The notes: generated from the sequence alone by a model not told the origin. A stretch of DNA of 64,000 nucleotides from Alkaliphilus metalliredigens QYMF (GCF_000016985.1 NC_009633.1:1240001-1304000); one strand, 5' to 3'; shown: positions 8,155-16,989, counted from the first letter of the stretch. Numbers and translations are program-made.

Positions 8155-8889
8155 ATGAGCGATTTCTCATATGGAGGAAGGGCTAAAATAGGATTGATTT
8201 ATCCGGCACCGGGATGGGTGATGGAGCCAGAGTTTTACTTGATGGCCCCCTGGGGTGTATCTACATACACAACTAGGATTTCTCTAAAGCATGTGAATGT
8301 AGCTGAGCTTAGGAAATTAGGTGACCAGTCAGTAGAAGCAGCCGAGCTATTGGCACAGGCTCCTTTGGATGTGATTGCACTTGGATGCACCAGTGGTAGC
8401 TTTGTTAATGGATCAAGATATGATCAAGAATTAATCGAAAAAATGGAAGGCGTCTCTGGGGGAATCCCTTGTACAACCACTTCTACTGCTGTGGTTGCTG
8501 CCTTAAAGGCTTTACATGTAACGAAAATTGCTGTGGCAACACCTTATATTGATGAAGTCAACCTGAAAGCCAAAAATTTCCTTGAAGCTGAGGGGCTTGA
8601 TGTTGTCAATATAAAGGGGTTAGGCTTGTTGCAAGACATAGAAATTGACAGACAAGACATGGAGACTGTCTACCGATTAGCTAAAGAAGTAGACCATGTG
8701 GAGGCCCAGGCGATTGTGATTTTGTGTACAGGGCTGCGAAGTGTACCCATTATTGAAGCCTTAGAAAATGATTTGGGAAAGCCTGTTATATCAGCTATTC
8801 AGGCGACATTCTGGCATTGCTTGAGGTTGTCAGGGGTGAGGGAAAATGTTGAAGGATATGGAAGTCTATTGCGAATAGAGGGGTTGTAA
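8155..8889 (+). CDS. EutA / maleate isomerase-like protein of the Asp/Glu racemase superfamily
   Basis: 244 residues. The two half-domains carry paired cysteines in LGCTSGSF (Cys78) and ILCTGLR (Cys191), the arrangement used by maleate cis-trans isomerase and arylmalonate decarboxylase relatives. The AtaIs-like WHCLRLSG segment near the C-terminus also fits. In Sinorhizobium-type ectoine clusters a protein of this family (EutA) is encoded with the ectoine hydrolase, which matches the position here directly after the M24 gene. The precise reaction of EutA is not settled, so the substrate is left open. The AGGGAGGATG motif precedes the ATG. The DMT transporter gene starts one base after this stop. 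Confidence 0.75.
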   Translation: MSDFSYGGRAKIGLIYPAPGWVMEPEFYLMAPWGVSTYTTRISLKHVNVAELRKLGDQSVEAAELLAQAPLDVIALGCTSGSFVNGSRYDQELIEKMEGVSGGIPCTTTSTAVVAALKALHVTKIAVATPYIDEVNLKAKNFLEAEGLDVVNIKGLGLLQDIEIDRQDMETVYRLAKEVDHVEAQAIVILCTGLRSVPIIEALENDLGKPVISAIQATFWHCLRLSGVRENVEGYGSLLRIEGL

Positions 8890-8890
8890 G

Positions 8891-9835
8891 ATGCAAATAA
8901 ATGACCGTACTAAGGGGTATTTATTAATTGCACTGGCCAGTATATTGTGGGGAACAATGGGATTGGTAGGTAAGTTATTGTTCAGCTATGAATTAAGACC
9001 CCAAGACATTACCTTTTGGAAATTACTGATTGGTTTTATCATGATGTTTGTCTATCTCTATATCAAAAAGATAGATTCAATTAAGATTGACAGATGTGGA
9101 ATGTGGCAACTTGCCCTAGTGGGTTTATTTTGCCAAGCTTTATATAACTTATTTATCTTTAGTGCTATTGAAAAAACAACCATTGCCACAGCAACTATTT
9201 TACTCTATACGGCTCCCATTTTTGTCACAATTATGGCTAGAATTTTTTATAAGGAACGACTGACCTCATATAAGGTCGTGGCACTTTTATTTTGCATACT
9301 AGGATGTTATTTAACCATAACCGGTGGAAGCCTAGGGGCAATCAAATTAGATACTGAAGGAATGATGCTGGGATTAGGAGCAGGATTCACTTATGCATTG
9401 ACGACCATCACCTCAAGAGCGCTATTGAAGCGTTATAGTCAATGGACGATTCTGTTATATATTTTTGGATTTGGAGCACTATTTTCACTTTTATTTGCCA
9501 ATCCAACTACGGTATTTCAGTTTGGTTTCAATCTTAACATATGGTTGGGGCTATTTATACTTGGTCTGGTTCCTACTACATTGGCCTATGGATTATATAT
9601 AACGGGATTATCCTATGAGGTGGAATCCTCAAAGGCAGGAATTATTACGACATTGGAAGTGGTGGTAGCGGTCCTCGCCTCCTATGTTTTTTTGGGTGAG
9701 GTTATTTTAGGATGGAAGTTAATTGGCGTCATCATGGTGCTATGTTCGGTGATTATTGTTCAGTCAGATCAGTATTTGACTGGAAAAATAGAAGCAATAA
9801 AAGCAAAATCAATAGCGTCAAAAACATCGATGTAA
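8891..9835 (+). CDS. DMT superfamily (EamA) transporter
   Basis: 314 residues with about ten hydrophobic segments in two EamA repeats. The conserved start GYLLIALASILWGTMG, the segment ATATILLYTAPIFVT, and the second-repeat GLVPTTLAYGLY...SYEVESSKAGIITTLEVVVAV are typical. These integral membrane carriers export or import small metabolites. Its ATG is 2 nt behind the EutA-like stop with the ribosome site GAGGGG inside that gene, so the two are co-translated. It is the likely membrane carrier of the cluster, for uptake or efflux of a substrate or intermediate. The direction is unknown. Confidence 0.85.
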   Translation: MQINDRTKGYLLIALASILWGTMGLVGKLLFSYELRPQDITFWKLLIGFIMMFVYLYIKKIDSIKIDRCGMWQLALVGLFCQALYNLFIFSAIEKTTIATATILLYTAPIFVTIMARIFYKERLTSYKVVALLFCILGCYLTITGGSLGAIKLDTEGMMLGLGAGFTYALTTITSRALLKRYSQWTILLYIFGFGALFSLLFANPTTVFQFGFNLNIWLGLFILGLVPTTLAYGLYITGLSYEVESSKAGIITTLEVVVAVLASYVFLGEVILGWKLIGVIMVLCSVIIVQSDQYLTGKIEAIKAKSIASKTSM

Positions 9836-9885
9836 TTGCAATCAAGTGTATTTCAGTGAAGCTCAAGAAAGAGGGAGGAGAAAAT

Positions 9886-10404
9886 ATGGCAGAAATGATT
9901 ATTGAAAAAGATGATACGGTGTTTTATGTGACAGAGCCTAAGGATCTTGAGGAAATTATTGAGATTGAAAAGGTTCAATACGATTCGGAAAATAGGAGAT
10001 TTGTTTATTTATGGCCAATGGAGAGACACTTAGAGTCAATTGATTGTAAAGATGAGTTACATATGACAATTAAACACAAAGAAACCCAAGAAGTTATAGG
10101 ATATGTTATTTTATCAGGTTTAACTGAGGAACATGATGTCATTGAATTTGATCGAATTGCCTTAAAGATACAAGGTAAAGGATATGGCAGAAAAAGTGTT
10201 CAACTAATAAAAAGTCTCTGTTTTGAAAAGCTTGGTTGTAACCGACTATGGTTAGACGTTTTTGATTATAATACAAAGGCATTTGAATTATATAAATCCG
10301 AAGATTTTATTCACGAGGGAACATTGCGACAATGTAAGAAGTACAATGGAAAGTATCATGCCATGCATTTGATGTCCATGCTGCGAGAAGAATACTTCGC
10401 TTAA
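9886..10404 (+). CDS. GNAT family N-acetyltransferase (RimJ/RimL type)
   Basis: 172 residues from ATG 9886, chosen because GGGAGGAG is 6 nt upstream; a longer frame overlaps the transporter gene and lacks such a site. The acetyl-CoA binding motif A region reads IALKIQGKGYGRKSVQLI, followed by LWLDVFDYNTKAFELYKSEDF, as in RimJ/RimL acetyltransferases that act on protein N-termini or small amines. It is the last gene before a bidirectional terminator and probably the distal member of the cluster. A role in acetylating an amine intermediate is possible but not shown. Confidence 0.85.
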   Translation: MAEMIIEKDDTVFYVTEPKDLEEIIEIEKVQYDSENRRFVYLWPMERHLESIDCKDELHMTIKHKETQEVIGYVILSGLTEEHDVIEFDRIALKIQGKGYGRKSVQLIKSLCFEKLGCNRLWLDVFDYNTKAFELYKSEDFIHEGTLRQCKKYNGKYHAMHLMSMLREEYFA

Positions 10405-10415
10405 AATCATAAATA

Positions 10416-10460
10416 AAAAAGGATATGTGTTTTTCTTTTGGAAAACACATATCCTTTTCT
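10416..10460. terminator. Bidirectional terminator
   Basis: AAAAAGGATATGTGTTTTTC and its near-perfect complement form a long stem with A- and T-runs at both ends. It separates the convergent acetyltransferase and oxidoreductase genes. Confidence 0.85.
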
Positions 10461-10490
10461 TGCTGTGAGCGTAGTCACCATGAGCCAATT

Positions 10491-11357
10491 TTACTTAAAG
10501 CCTTCCATTAATTTCTCGAACTCATCCTTGGAAATCGTAAGATCCAAGTCTACTAGGGGAAGGGCATCTTCACTTTGTAATCGTTCCTGATAGGAAGGTC
10601 GGTTTTGCTGATAGATAATTCCTGTACAGAGACCATCTGTTTCAATCAGTTGGTCCATTGCACCTTGATATTGACTAGGGTCATAGTGATCATGATCATC
10701 CAAATTAACTAGGTTTTCACGATACCATTGATAGGTATTGTTTTTGTTAAAGGTGACACAAGGGCTAAAGACATTAACCAATGAAAAACCATCATGGGCG
10801 ATTGCTTTAGTAATCAGTTCAACTAACTGATCTGGAAATGCAGAAAAACCTTGTGCTAAGAAAGAAGCGCCTGCAGACATGGCTGTAATGCCAGGTTTTA
10901 GTGGGGCATGTATGGAACCTCGAGGCGTACTTTTAGTCTGGAATCCCTCGTCACTTAGGGGAGATGTATGGCCCTTTGTTAAACCATATACTTGATTATT
11001 CAGTACAATATAGGTCATATTAATGTTTCGTCGGATGGCATGGAGTGTATGATTAGCACCTATTGCAAACCCGTCGCCATCACCACCAGCTGCAATGACA
11101 ACTAAATTTTTATTAGCCATTTTGATCCCTTGGGCAATTGGAAGGGATCTTCCGTGTATGCCGTGAAAGCCGTAACAGTTTAAATAACCACTCAATCGAC
11201 CAGAACAACCAATTCCTGTGATAACAGCAAAATTCTCAAAGGGAATGCTAAGATTGGAAGCCGTAACCTGTAGAGCACGCAAAATTGAAAAGTGACCACA
11301 GCCAGGGCACCATGTGGGAGATACTTGATTGCTATATTCCTTCATTGAGGATGTCAT
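10491..11357 (-). CDS. 2-oxoacid:ferredoxin oxidoreductase, beta subunit (system 1)
   Basis: 288 residues. TPP-binding subunit of an enzyme that oxidatively decarboxylates a 2-oxoacid to acyl-CoA and reduces ferredoxin. It has CPGCGHF near the N-terminus, the TPP/Mg motif GGDGDGFAIG...NHTLHAIRRN, LNNQVYGLTKGHTSP and the C-terminal cysteine region FSPCVTFN. The overall pattern fits KorB-type (2-oxoglutarate or branched 2-oxoacid) subunits better than four-subunit pyruvate enzymes. Its start codon overlaps the stop of the alpha subunit by one base, with AGGAGGTG inside that gene. A second, divergent set is at 21246-23786. Confidence 0.9.
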   Translation of the reverse strand: MTSSMKEYSNQVSPTWCPGCGHFSILRALQVTASNLSIPFENFAVITGIGCSGRLSGYLNCYGFHGIHGRSLPIAQGIKMANKNLVVIAAGGDGDGFAIGANHTLHAIRRNINMTYIVLNNQVYGLTKGHTSPLSDEGFQTKSTPRGSIHAPLKPGITAMSAGASFLAQGFSAFPDQLVELITKAIAHDGFSLVNVFSPCVTFNKNNTYQWYRENLVNLDDHDHYDPSQYQGAMDQLIETDGLCTGIIYQQNRPSYQERLQSEDALPLVDLDLTISKDEFEKLMEGFK

Positions 11358-13078
11358 TATGCTTCACCTCCTATTTTATCACGCAAGCTTTCTAGGGTAA
11401 AAGGACTGCCATCGTATTTAAGAAACTGATCAATCTTATGATGATAGCCAATCTCTTGTTTGATGATAGCTGCCAGTTGGCCTTCATAATTATTTTCTAC
11501 GATGACGACACGATCATATTTTTCAAAGACTTCGAGTAATTGTTTGCGAGGAAGTGGACGAATCATTGTAATGGCGCCATAATCTACTTGATTACCACAG
11601 GATTCAACTGCTTCCTTGACAATGCCAAAGTTAGAGCCCATGGTGAGAAATAATGTGCTTCTTCTGTTGTTATGTATTATTTTAATCTCTGATCCCAATG
11701 AGAGGGGTGCTGTTTTTCCCATACGTTTTTCCATCATTTTTTTTCGGTTTTTTTCATTGTCATTGGGTATACCATTTTCACTATGTTCTACACCTGTCAC
11801 ATGATGTGAACCATTTTTCATGCCTGGAATACTACGGGGAGATATGCCGTTCTCAGTAAAGGCAAAACGTTTGAAATCATTTGTTTCTGTGTGATTTAAT
11901 GTATCCATGGTGACCATGGCTCCCCGTTGGATGACAACTTGATCATAATCTAAGGGGTCTACCGTTTGTGGAGAGAGACTTAAGGATAAATCAGAGAGAA
12001 CAATCACTGGACATTGATACTCTTCTGCTAAGTTAAAGGCACGGATGGTATCATAAAAGCATTCCTCTACAGTGGAAGGTGCCAGGATAATACTAGGATA
12101 TTCACCGTGACCACCATAATATAATGTAAACAGATCACTTTGTTCATGTTTAGTGGGTAATCCTGTGCTAGGGCCAACACGCTGACAAGCTACAACAACG
12201 ATAGGCACCTCTGTCATTCCAGCTAAACTAATGCCTTCCAGCATGAGGGATAGACCAGGACCGGAAGAGGCAGTCATACTACGAACACCGGCATAGGAGG
12301 CACCGATGGCCATTGTCACAGCAGAAATTTCATCCTCTACCTGAATCATGACGCCACCATACTGAGGTAGCACACTGCCGAGATACTCCATAATTTCAGA
12401 TGCTGGAGTGATTGGGTAAGCAGGGATAAATCGACATCCTGCCATGAGTGCACCCAGGGCAATTGCCTCATTTCCAATCATAAGAGGTCGGGAAGTCGGA
12501 ACTGGTTTGGACCCTAGGGAGTGTTTATGCTGATCGATGACATCACTCTTATATCCAAAGGAATTTGATAATACCTTAAGATTTTTTTCTACAACTTGTT
12601 TTCCTTTTTTATCATAACGCTCTTTGATTGAAGGAATTAAATCATCCTCTGAAATCCCGAGTAATTGGCCAATAAAACCAATGGTACAGGTGTTTTTCAT
12701 TAATAAAGCCCCTGACTCCTTGGCGATCTGGGTAATGGGAACAGGAACATAGGTGAGGGAAGAATTTTTAGAAAAGGAAGGGGCGAGGTCTGCATCATAC
12801 AACAAAATACCACCTTCTTTTAATTGATTCTCATAGAGACTGATGGTCTCTAGATCTAAGGCGAATAGACTATCAACGCTATCTTGAGTACAGAGCTGTT
12901 TTTTTGTACTGATACTGATTTTAAAGCTTGTATTACCACCTTTAATTCTAGAAGAAAACCTTCTTGAACCATAGGTGTAAAACCCCAAAGAGGAGAGGCT
13001 TCTCATGAGATTTAACCCAGTACTCACAACGCCCTCTCCTTGAATTCCACCTATTAAAAGAGTATAACTCTCTGGCAT
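11357..13078 (-). CDS. 2-oxoacid:ferredoxin oxidoreductase, fused gamma-alpha subunit (system 1)
   Basis: 573 residues from the ATG at 13078, which has TAGGAG 7 nt upstream; an earlier in-frame ATG at 13105 has none. The first 190 residues are the gamma domain (LLIGGIQGEGVVSTGLNL, SSRIKGGNTSFKI). The rest is the pyrimidine-binding alpha domain (GNEAIALGALMAGCRFIPAYPITPASEIME, ASSGPGLSLMLEGISLAGMTEVPIVV). A Lys/Asn/Met-rich stretch at about 430-470 follows the ENGISPRSIPG motif. It forms a complex with the beta subunit downstream. The substrate is not determined. The adjacent glutamate dehydrogenase makes 2-oxoglutarate a reasonable candidate. Confidence 0.9.
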   Translation of the reverse strand: MPESYTLLIGGIQGEGVVSTGLNLMRSLSSLGFYTYGSRRFSSRIKGGNTSFKISISTKKQLCTQDSVDSLFALDLETISLYENQLKEGGILLYDADLAPSFSKNSSLTYVPVPITQIAKESGALLMKNTCTIGFIGQLLGISEDDLIPSIKERYDKKGKQVVEKNLKVLSNSFGYKSDVIDQHKHSLGSKPVPTSRPLMIGNEAIALGALMAGCRFIPAYPITPASEIMEYLGSVLPQYGGVMIQVEDEISAVTMAIGASYAGVRSMTASSGPGLSLMLEGISLAGMTEVPIVVVACQRVGPSTGLPTKHEQSDLFTLYYGGHGEYPSIILAPSTVEECFYDTIRAFNLAEEYQCPVIVLSDLSLSLSPQTVDPLDYDQVVIQRGAMVTMDTLNHTETNDFKRFAFTENGISPRSIPGMKNGSHHVTGVEHSENGIPNDNEKNRKKMMEKRMGKTAPLSLGSEIKIIHNNRRSTLFLTMGSNFGIVKEAVESCGNQVDYGAITMIRPLPRKQLLEVFEKYDRVVIVENNYEGQLAAIIKQEIGYHHKIDQFLKYDGSPFTLESLRDKIGGEA

Positions 13079-13295
13079 CGTATTCACTCCTATTCTGTAT
13101 AACATACTATATTCGATATATTGCTACTACTCTCCTCTTATTATAAAGAGAACAGACACTGTATCTTTAAATAAATTCCATTGCAATTCAGCGGGAAAAA
13201 ATATCCCTGGGAATTAAGTCTCATTTCACTTCTACCTTAATGGGTAAAACTTTAATTACCTTATTGGAAATTAAGTTTCATTTTAATAATAAGCA

Positions 13296-13324
13296 TTGAC
13301 AATATAATGAAGTTAGATTACAAT
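13296..13324 (+). promoter_or_regulatory. SigA-type promoter of trpS
   Basis: TTGACA at 13296-13301, 17-nt spacer, TACAAT at 13319-13324. It leaves an untranslated leader of about 115 nt containing an AGATTAC/GTAATCT hairpin. The rest of the 13079-13448 gap holds the upstream region of the divergent oxidoreductase and a near-repeat GGAATTAAGTCTCATTT / GGAAATTAAGTTTCATTT. Confidence 0.75.
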
Positions 13325-13448
13325 GGGAAAAATTAAAGGGTGGTAATCTGCAGGAGCGGTTTCTTATTTGCAAAATCTAGTATTTTTGTTAAAATTGATT
13401 ATAATAAGGTAATAAGAATTTTATCTTGATAAAGGATGGTGTATTATA

Positions 13449-14450
13449 ATGGCTATAAATGGCGAAAAAATTATTTTCAGCGGAGCACAGCCAACAGGAA
13501 GTTTAACTTTAGGAAATTATATTGGAGCGATTCAAAACTGGAAGGCCTTAGAGCAAGACTATCAATGTTTATATTCTATCGTAGATTTACACTCATTAAC
13601 AGTTAAACATGATGCAGAAGCTTTTCGAAAGCAGAACCTATCCTTCTTAGTGCAGTATTTAGCTTGCGGATTGGATCCTGAAAAAAATATTATATTCTTT
13701 CAATCCCATGTGCCACAGCATTCAGAATTAGCATGGGTACTAGGCTGTAACACATACATGGGTGAATTAAACCGAATGACACAATTTAAAGAAAAATCCC
13801 AGAAGCATCAAAATAATATTAACGCTGGATTATATACTTATCCAGTATTAATGGCGGCGGACATCCTGATATATCAAACAGACGTTGTTCCTGTGGGAGA
13901 GGATCAAAAACAGCATTTAGAGCTGGCTAGAGATATTGCCATTCGTTTCAATAATGCCCATGGAGAGACATTTATCGTACCAGAGGGACATATCCCTAAA
14001 GTGGGTGCTAAAATCATGAGTCTTCAAGAACCGGATAAAAAAATGTCCAAGTCCGATGAAAACCTGAATTCAACTATTTTCCTAATGGATTCAGAGGATG
14101 TGCTACTTAAGAAGCTGAAACGGTCCGTAACAGACAGTGAAAATCGAGTGAGCTACAATGATGAACAACCAGGTATAAAGAATTTAATGACCATTTATTC
14201 AAAATTAACTGGAGAGTCAATTGAGGAAATCCAAGCAAAATATGAAGGAAAAGGATATGGAATCTTTAAAAAGGAAGTTGCTGAAGTGGTTGTGGAAAGT
14301 ATTCGACCATTTAAAGAAAAGTATGAAGCATATATGAATAATTTAGACTATGTAGAGAAAATCTATCAGAGTGGAGCAGAAAGAGCCACAGAAATTGCAG
14401 AGATAACAATGAAAGAGGTACGAAACAAAATAGGATTAATGCCAAAGTAA
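13449..14450 (+). CDS. trpS: Tryptophanyl-tRNA synthetase
   Basis: 333 residues, the standard bacterial length. It charges tRNA-Trp. The class I signature appears as PTGSLTLGNYIGA near residue 15, and the KMSKS loop as KKMSKSDEN at about residue 200. The ATP-binding VPVGEDQKQHLELARDIA helix is also conserved. The gene has its own promoter at 13296 and stands alone. The 5' leader has a GGGTGGTA stretch that recalls part of the T-box consensus, but the remainder of a T-box is not seen, so regulation by uncharged tRNA-Trp is not claimed. Confidence 0.96.
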   Translation: MAINGEKIIFSGAQPTGSLTLGNYIGAIQNWKALEQDYQCLYSIVDLHSLTVKHDAEAFRKQNLSFLVQYLACGLDPEKNIIFFQSHVPQHSELAWVLGCNTYMGELNRMTQFKEKSQKHQNNINAGLYTYPVLMAADILIYQTDVVPVGEDQKQHLELARDIAIRFNNAHGETFIVPEGHIPKVGAKIMSLQEPDKKMSKSDENLNSTIFLMDSEDVLLKKLKRSVTDSENRVSYNDEQPGIKNLMTIYSKLTGESIEEIQAKYEGKGYGIFKKEVAEVVVESIRPFKEKYEAYMNNLDYVEKIYQSGAERATEIAEITMKEVRNKIGLMPK

Positions 14451-14567
14451 AAAAATGCCACTTATTAAAATCTCTTAATATCATCAAACTAAAGCGAGGC
14501 TTATTTCATAAGGATGTTTATTCTCACTGAAATGTAGCTGGATTTGATGATAGGAGAGGTGAGAAAA

Positions 14568-14750
14568 ATGAGAAGGCAAAAGTCACCAGTGATACCAGAA
14601 GCGAGAGAAGCCTTACTGTCTTTCAAGGAAGAAATCGCACAAGAGCTAGGACTAGAAAATCAAACGAAGGCTGGCTATGTGGGTGGTCACATGGTGAAAA
14701 AAATGGTAGAAGAAGCAGAAAAATCTTTAACGCATTTAGGGAGGTCCTAG
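14568..14750 (+). CDS. Alpha/beta-type small acid-soluble spore protein
   Basis: 60 residues from ATG 14568, preceded by AGGAGAGGTGAG; an upstream in-frame ATG lies before that site and is rejected. These proteins coat and protect DNA in dormant spores and are later digested by the GPR protease. The sequence has the GPR cleavage-site region KEEIAQELGL, the GYVGGHMVKKMV core and a conserved short length. It is marginally shorter than Bacillus SASPs, as is common in Clostridia. Its presence shows that the organism forms endospores. Expression would be by sigma-G in the forespore, but no clear promoter was assigned. Confidence 0.9.
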   Translation: MRRQKSPVIPEAREALLSFKEEIAQELGLENQTKAGYVGGHMVKKMVEEAEKSLTHLGRS

Positions 14751-14771
14751 GGTAAACCTAGGACCTTTTTT
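14742..14771 (+). terminator. Terminator of the SASP gene
   Basis: AGGTCCTAGG / CCTAGGACCT, 10-bp perfect stem with GTAAA loop and a T-run. The left arm contains the stop codon of the gene. Confidence 0.9.
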
Positions 14772-14874
14772 AAATGTTAAAAGGATAACTTATTAGCTAT
14801 GCCATTGACTATTTAGAGTGGAAGAGGTATTATTTTAGTAAGTGATTTTACTGAAATTAAAGGAAGTGGCGAAG

Positions 14875-15582
14875 GTGAGATCCTCAACAAAAGGAATTGT
14901 TATTATCTTATTTGTTTTATTCGGAATAATGATCGGGGTTCAAGTGTCTTCTCGAATGAATCCAATAAATGAAGAATATGGGCTTTCCTATAATCTTGAT
15001 CATGGCGTTCAAGAAGTAACGGATTTAATAAAAGCCAATGAAGATATGGAACGAAGAATTTATGAATTGAAAACTACGGTAGAGGAATATGAGGAAGAAA
15101 GTACTGAGGAGAGTATTGTATTAAAGCAACTCCGAATTGAAGTGGACCAACACCGTTTACTGGCAGGACACACTGATGTAGAAGGACCTGGTATGATCAT
15201 CACAATTGAAGGACCCAGTGATGAGAATATTGCAGTATTTGTTCAACAAAGGAAGTACCTATTGAATTTAATTAATGAACTTAAAGTCTTCGGGGGCGAA
15301 GTGATTTCCATTAACAATCAACGGATCACTAAACGGAGTGAAGTAACCCTTGCGGGTAATCATATCAATGTAAACACAATACCCATAGCACCACCCTATG
15401 TAATTCGGGTTATTGGAAACACAAGAGAGTTTAATCGGTATATAGATTACCGTACAGTACTATTTGAATCAATGGTAGCCGATGGTCTTAAATACACCAT
15501 CACATTTGAGGAACAGCTTAGTATTTCAAAAATTAAAAGAGAAAAGCCCATTCGTTTCTTAACGCCAATTGAAGGTGAGTAA
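14875..15582 (+). CDS. DUF881 family membrane-anchored protein
   Basis: 235 residues from a GTG at 14875, preceded by AAAGGAAG at 8-nt spacing; an upstream GTG at 14842 has no such site. A single transmembrane segment at about residues 7-24 is followed by a Glu-rich coiled coil (about 45-85) and a conserved C-terminal domain containing GPGMIITIEGPS and INNQRIT, features of DUF881 proteins. In Firmicutes these are often encoded near division or sporulation genes, and the function is unknown. Here it follows a spore protein gene but is separated by a terminator. Confidence 0.75.
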   Translation: MRSSTKGIVIILFVLFGIMIGVQVSSRMNPINEEYGLSYNLDHGVQEVTDLIKANEDMERRIYELKTTVEEYEEESTEESIVLKQLRIEVDQHRLLAGHTDVEGPGMIITIEGPSDENIAVFVQQRKYLLNLINELKVFGGEVISINNQRITKRSEVTLAGNHINVNTIPIAPPYVIRVIGNTREFNRYIDYRTVLFESMVADGLKYTITFEEQLSISKIKREKPIRFLTPIEGE

Positions 15583-15592
15583 TTAAATATGA

Positions 15593-15641
15593 CAAACAAA
15601 AACAACAAACCCTAATCACTAGGGTTTGTTGTTTTTGTTTG
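15593..15641. terminator. Very long perfect terminator hairpin
   Basis: A 22-bp perfect stem (CAAACAAAAACAACAAACCC... with its complement) and a 5-nt loop. A- and T-rich flanks on both sides let it serve the DUF881 gene and the convergent small ORF at 15676-15843. Confidence 0.85.
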
Positions 15642-15675
15642 TTGAGTAAAAATCTACCATATTGTCACTAAAACA

Positions 15676-15843
15676 TTAGCAAATTTCTTTAAATAAAACA
15701 GACGGTTTAAATGAGTTAATAGACTCTTCATTTTGTTCGAAAACAAATAGATTGGTTTCTTCTTTTTGATAAGCATCGATTTCCTGTATGGTAGGACTCA
15801 TTATGGAAAACAATAAAATCAAAAGCATTAAAAAAGTTTTCAT
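15676..15843 (-). CDS. Small secreted or membrane-anchored peptide
   Basis: 55 residues, starting ATG with AGGAGGGTG 6 nt upstream on the minus strand. The first 16-18 residues are a Lys-led hydrophobic segment that could be a signal peptide or membrane anchor (MKTFLMLLILLFSIM). The rest is hydrophilic and ends in Cys. There is no recognised family. The strong ribosome binding site and convergent shared terminator make it a likely real gene that is easily missed because of its size. Confidence 0.55.
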   Translation of the reverse strand: MKTFLMLLILLFSIMSPTIQEIDAYQKEETNLFVFEQNEESINSFKPSVLFKEIC

Positions 15844-15951
15844 CTTACACCCTCCTATATAGACAAGAGAAAATATTAATTCATTCTTGTCATACTATAT
15901 TTTTTGCATTATAGGAGAAAATATCAGTGCAATTAATGGGAAGTTTTTCAG

Positions 15952-16227
15952 TTATTCACTTTTAACAAAAACACGAAACAATGTTCTTAATAGTAGATAA
16001 AAGATCATAACGATAACAGCGCCTAATAAGAATGTTAATGGCGGTAGATCACGTGTTCTAGCAATAATTAGATAAGCTGCCACCACTAATGATGAAAGAT
16101 AGGTTTCGTGGTTCTTTAACGTATCGATTACTTTTCTTTGGATAAGGATCCTATCAATTATTGTGAAAATAAATAGGGTTTTAATCCATTCCATGATTAA
16201 AAATACACTGGTGTTCATTAATTCCAT
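15952..16227 (-). CDS. Small membrane protein of unknown function
   Basis: 91 residues with three hydrophobic stretches (about 7-25, 44-57 and 63-85) and a basic linker (RILIQRKVIDTLKNH). AGGAGT lies 8 nt upstream of the ATG. It is divergently arranged from the MgtC gene at 16321, with a roughly 90-bp shared upstream region. It is weakly reminiscent of PsiE-like small membrane proteins, but this is not firm enough to name. Confidence 0.55.
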   Translation of the reverse strand: MELMNTSVFLIMEWIKTLFIFTIIDRILIQRKVIDTLKNHETYLSSLVVAAYLIIARTRDLPPLTFLLGAVIVMIFYLLLRTLFRVFVKSE

Positions 16228-16320
16228 TTAGATCACTCCTGTAAAGTCTAATAATACATATCTATTGTATAATAAAAAATCAATAAAAGCATCTTTTACA
16301 TTATAAAAGAAGGTGGAATC

Positions 16321-16989
16321 ATGTTATCAACCCAAGAAGTAGCAGGACGTTTATTGCTAGCAGTAGTACTAGGAGGATTGATTGGGGTTGAGAGAGAAAG
16401 TGTTCGAAGAGGAGCAGGTTTTCGAACACATATTTTAGTTTGTATCGGTTCAACTTTAGTCATGCTTATTTCTATATTCATATTTGAAACCTATCGGCAT
16501 CAGGCCAATTTAGATCCAGCTCGGTTGGGTGCCCAGGTAATTAGTGGGATTGGTTTTTTAGGAGCAGGAACAATTATTAAAGAAGGATTTTCAATAAAAG
16601 GATTGACCACAGCCGCTAGTTTATGGGCCATTGCATCAATCGGATTGGCTTTAGGGATTGGCTTTTATAGTGGTGCCATTATGAGTACATTGATTATTTA
16701 CATTGCATTAAAAGTATTTCCAATGCTGGAATGGTTAATTCCGGACCAGAGAAAATACCTAGCTATTGAATTACTTTTAATTAATCAACCAGGACAAATT
16801 GGAAAAATCACAGATTTATTAGGCAAGAATGGGATTTCAATCACTAACATTTCAATGGATATGGATACAGATGAAAGTGAAACTGCTATATTGACGTTAC
16901 AATTGAAGAAAAATACTTTTCAAAGTAAAGAAGATGTGGTAAAACTGTTGAGTGATAATCGAGAAATTAAAGGATTGAAAATCCTGTAG
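16321..16989 (+). CDS. MgtC/SapB family membrane protein
   Basis: 222 residues. The N-terminal MgtC domain (about 1-140) has four to five membrane segments and the conserved LGGLIGVERE, GFRTHILVCIGS, GAQVISGIGFLGAGTI and GLTTAASLWAIASIGLALG motifs. The C-terminal 80 residues look like an ACT-type domain (QPGQIGKITDLLGKNGISITNIS). MgtC proteins have been tied to Mg2+ limitation and ATPase control in other bacteria. A paralogue with the same layout is at 49622-50350. AGAAGGTGG precedes the ATG. Confidence 0.85.
   Translation: MLSTQEVAGRLLLAVVLGGLIGVERESVRRGAGFRTHILVCIGSTLVMLISIFIFETYRHQANLDPARLGAQVISGIGFLGAGTIIKEGFSIKGLTTAASLWAIASIGLALGIGFYSGAIMSTLIIYIALKVFPMLEWLIPDQRKYLAIELLLINQPGQIGKITDLLGKNGISITNISMDMDTDESETAILTLQLKKNTFQSKEDVVKLLSDNREIKGLKIL

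Noticed and set aside
13320-13400. Possible T-box leader of trpS (GGGTGGTA stretch)
   Set aside because: Only 8 bases resemble the T-box core. The following ACCGCG, specifier loop and terminator/antiterminator pair are not visible. I kept only the promoter.
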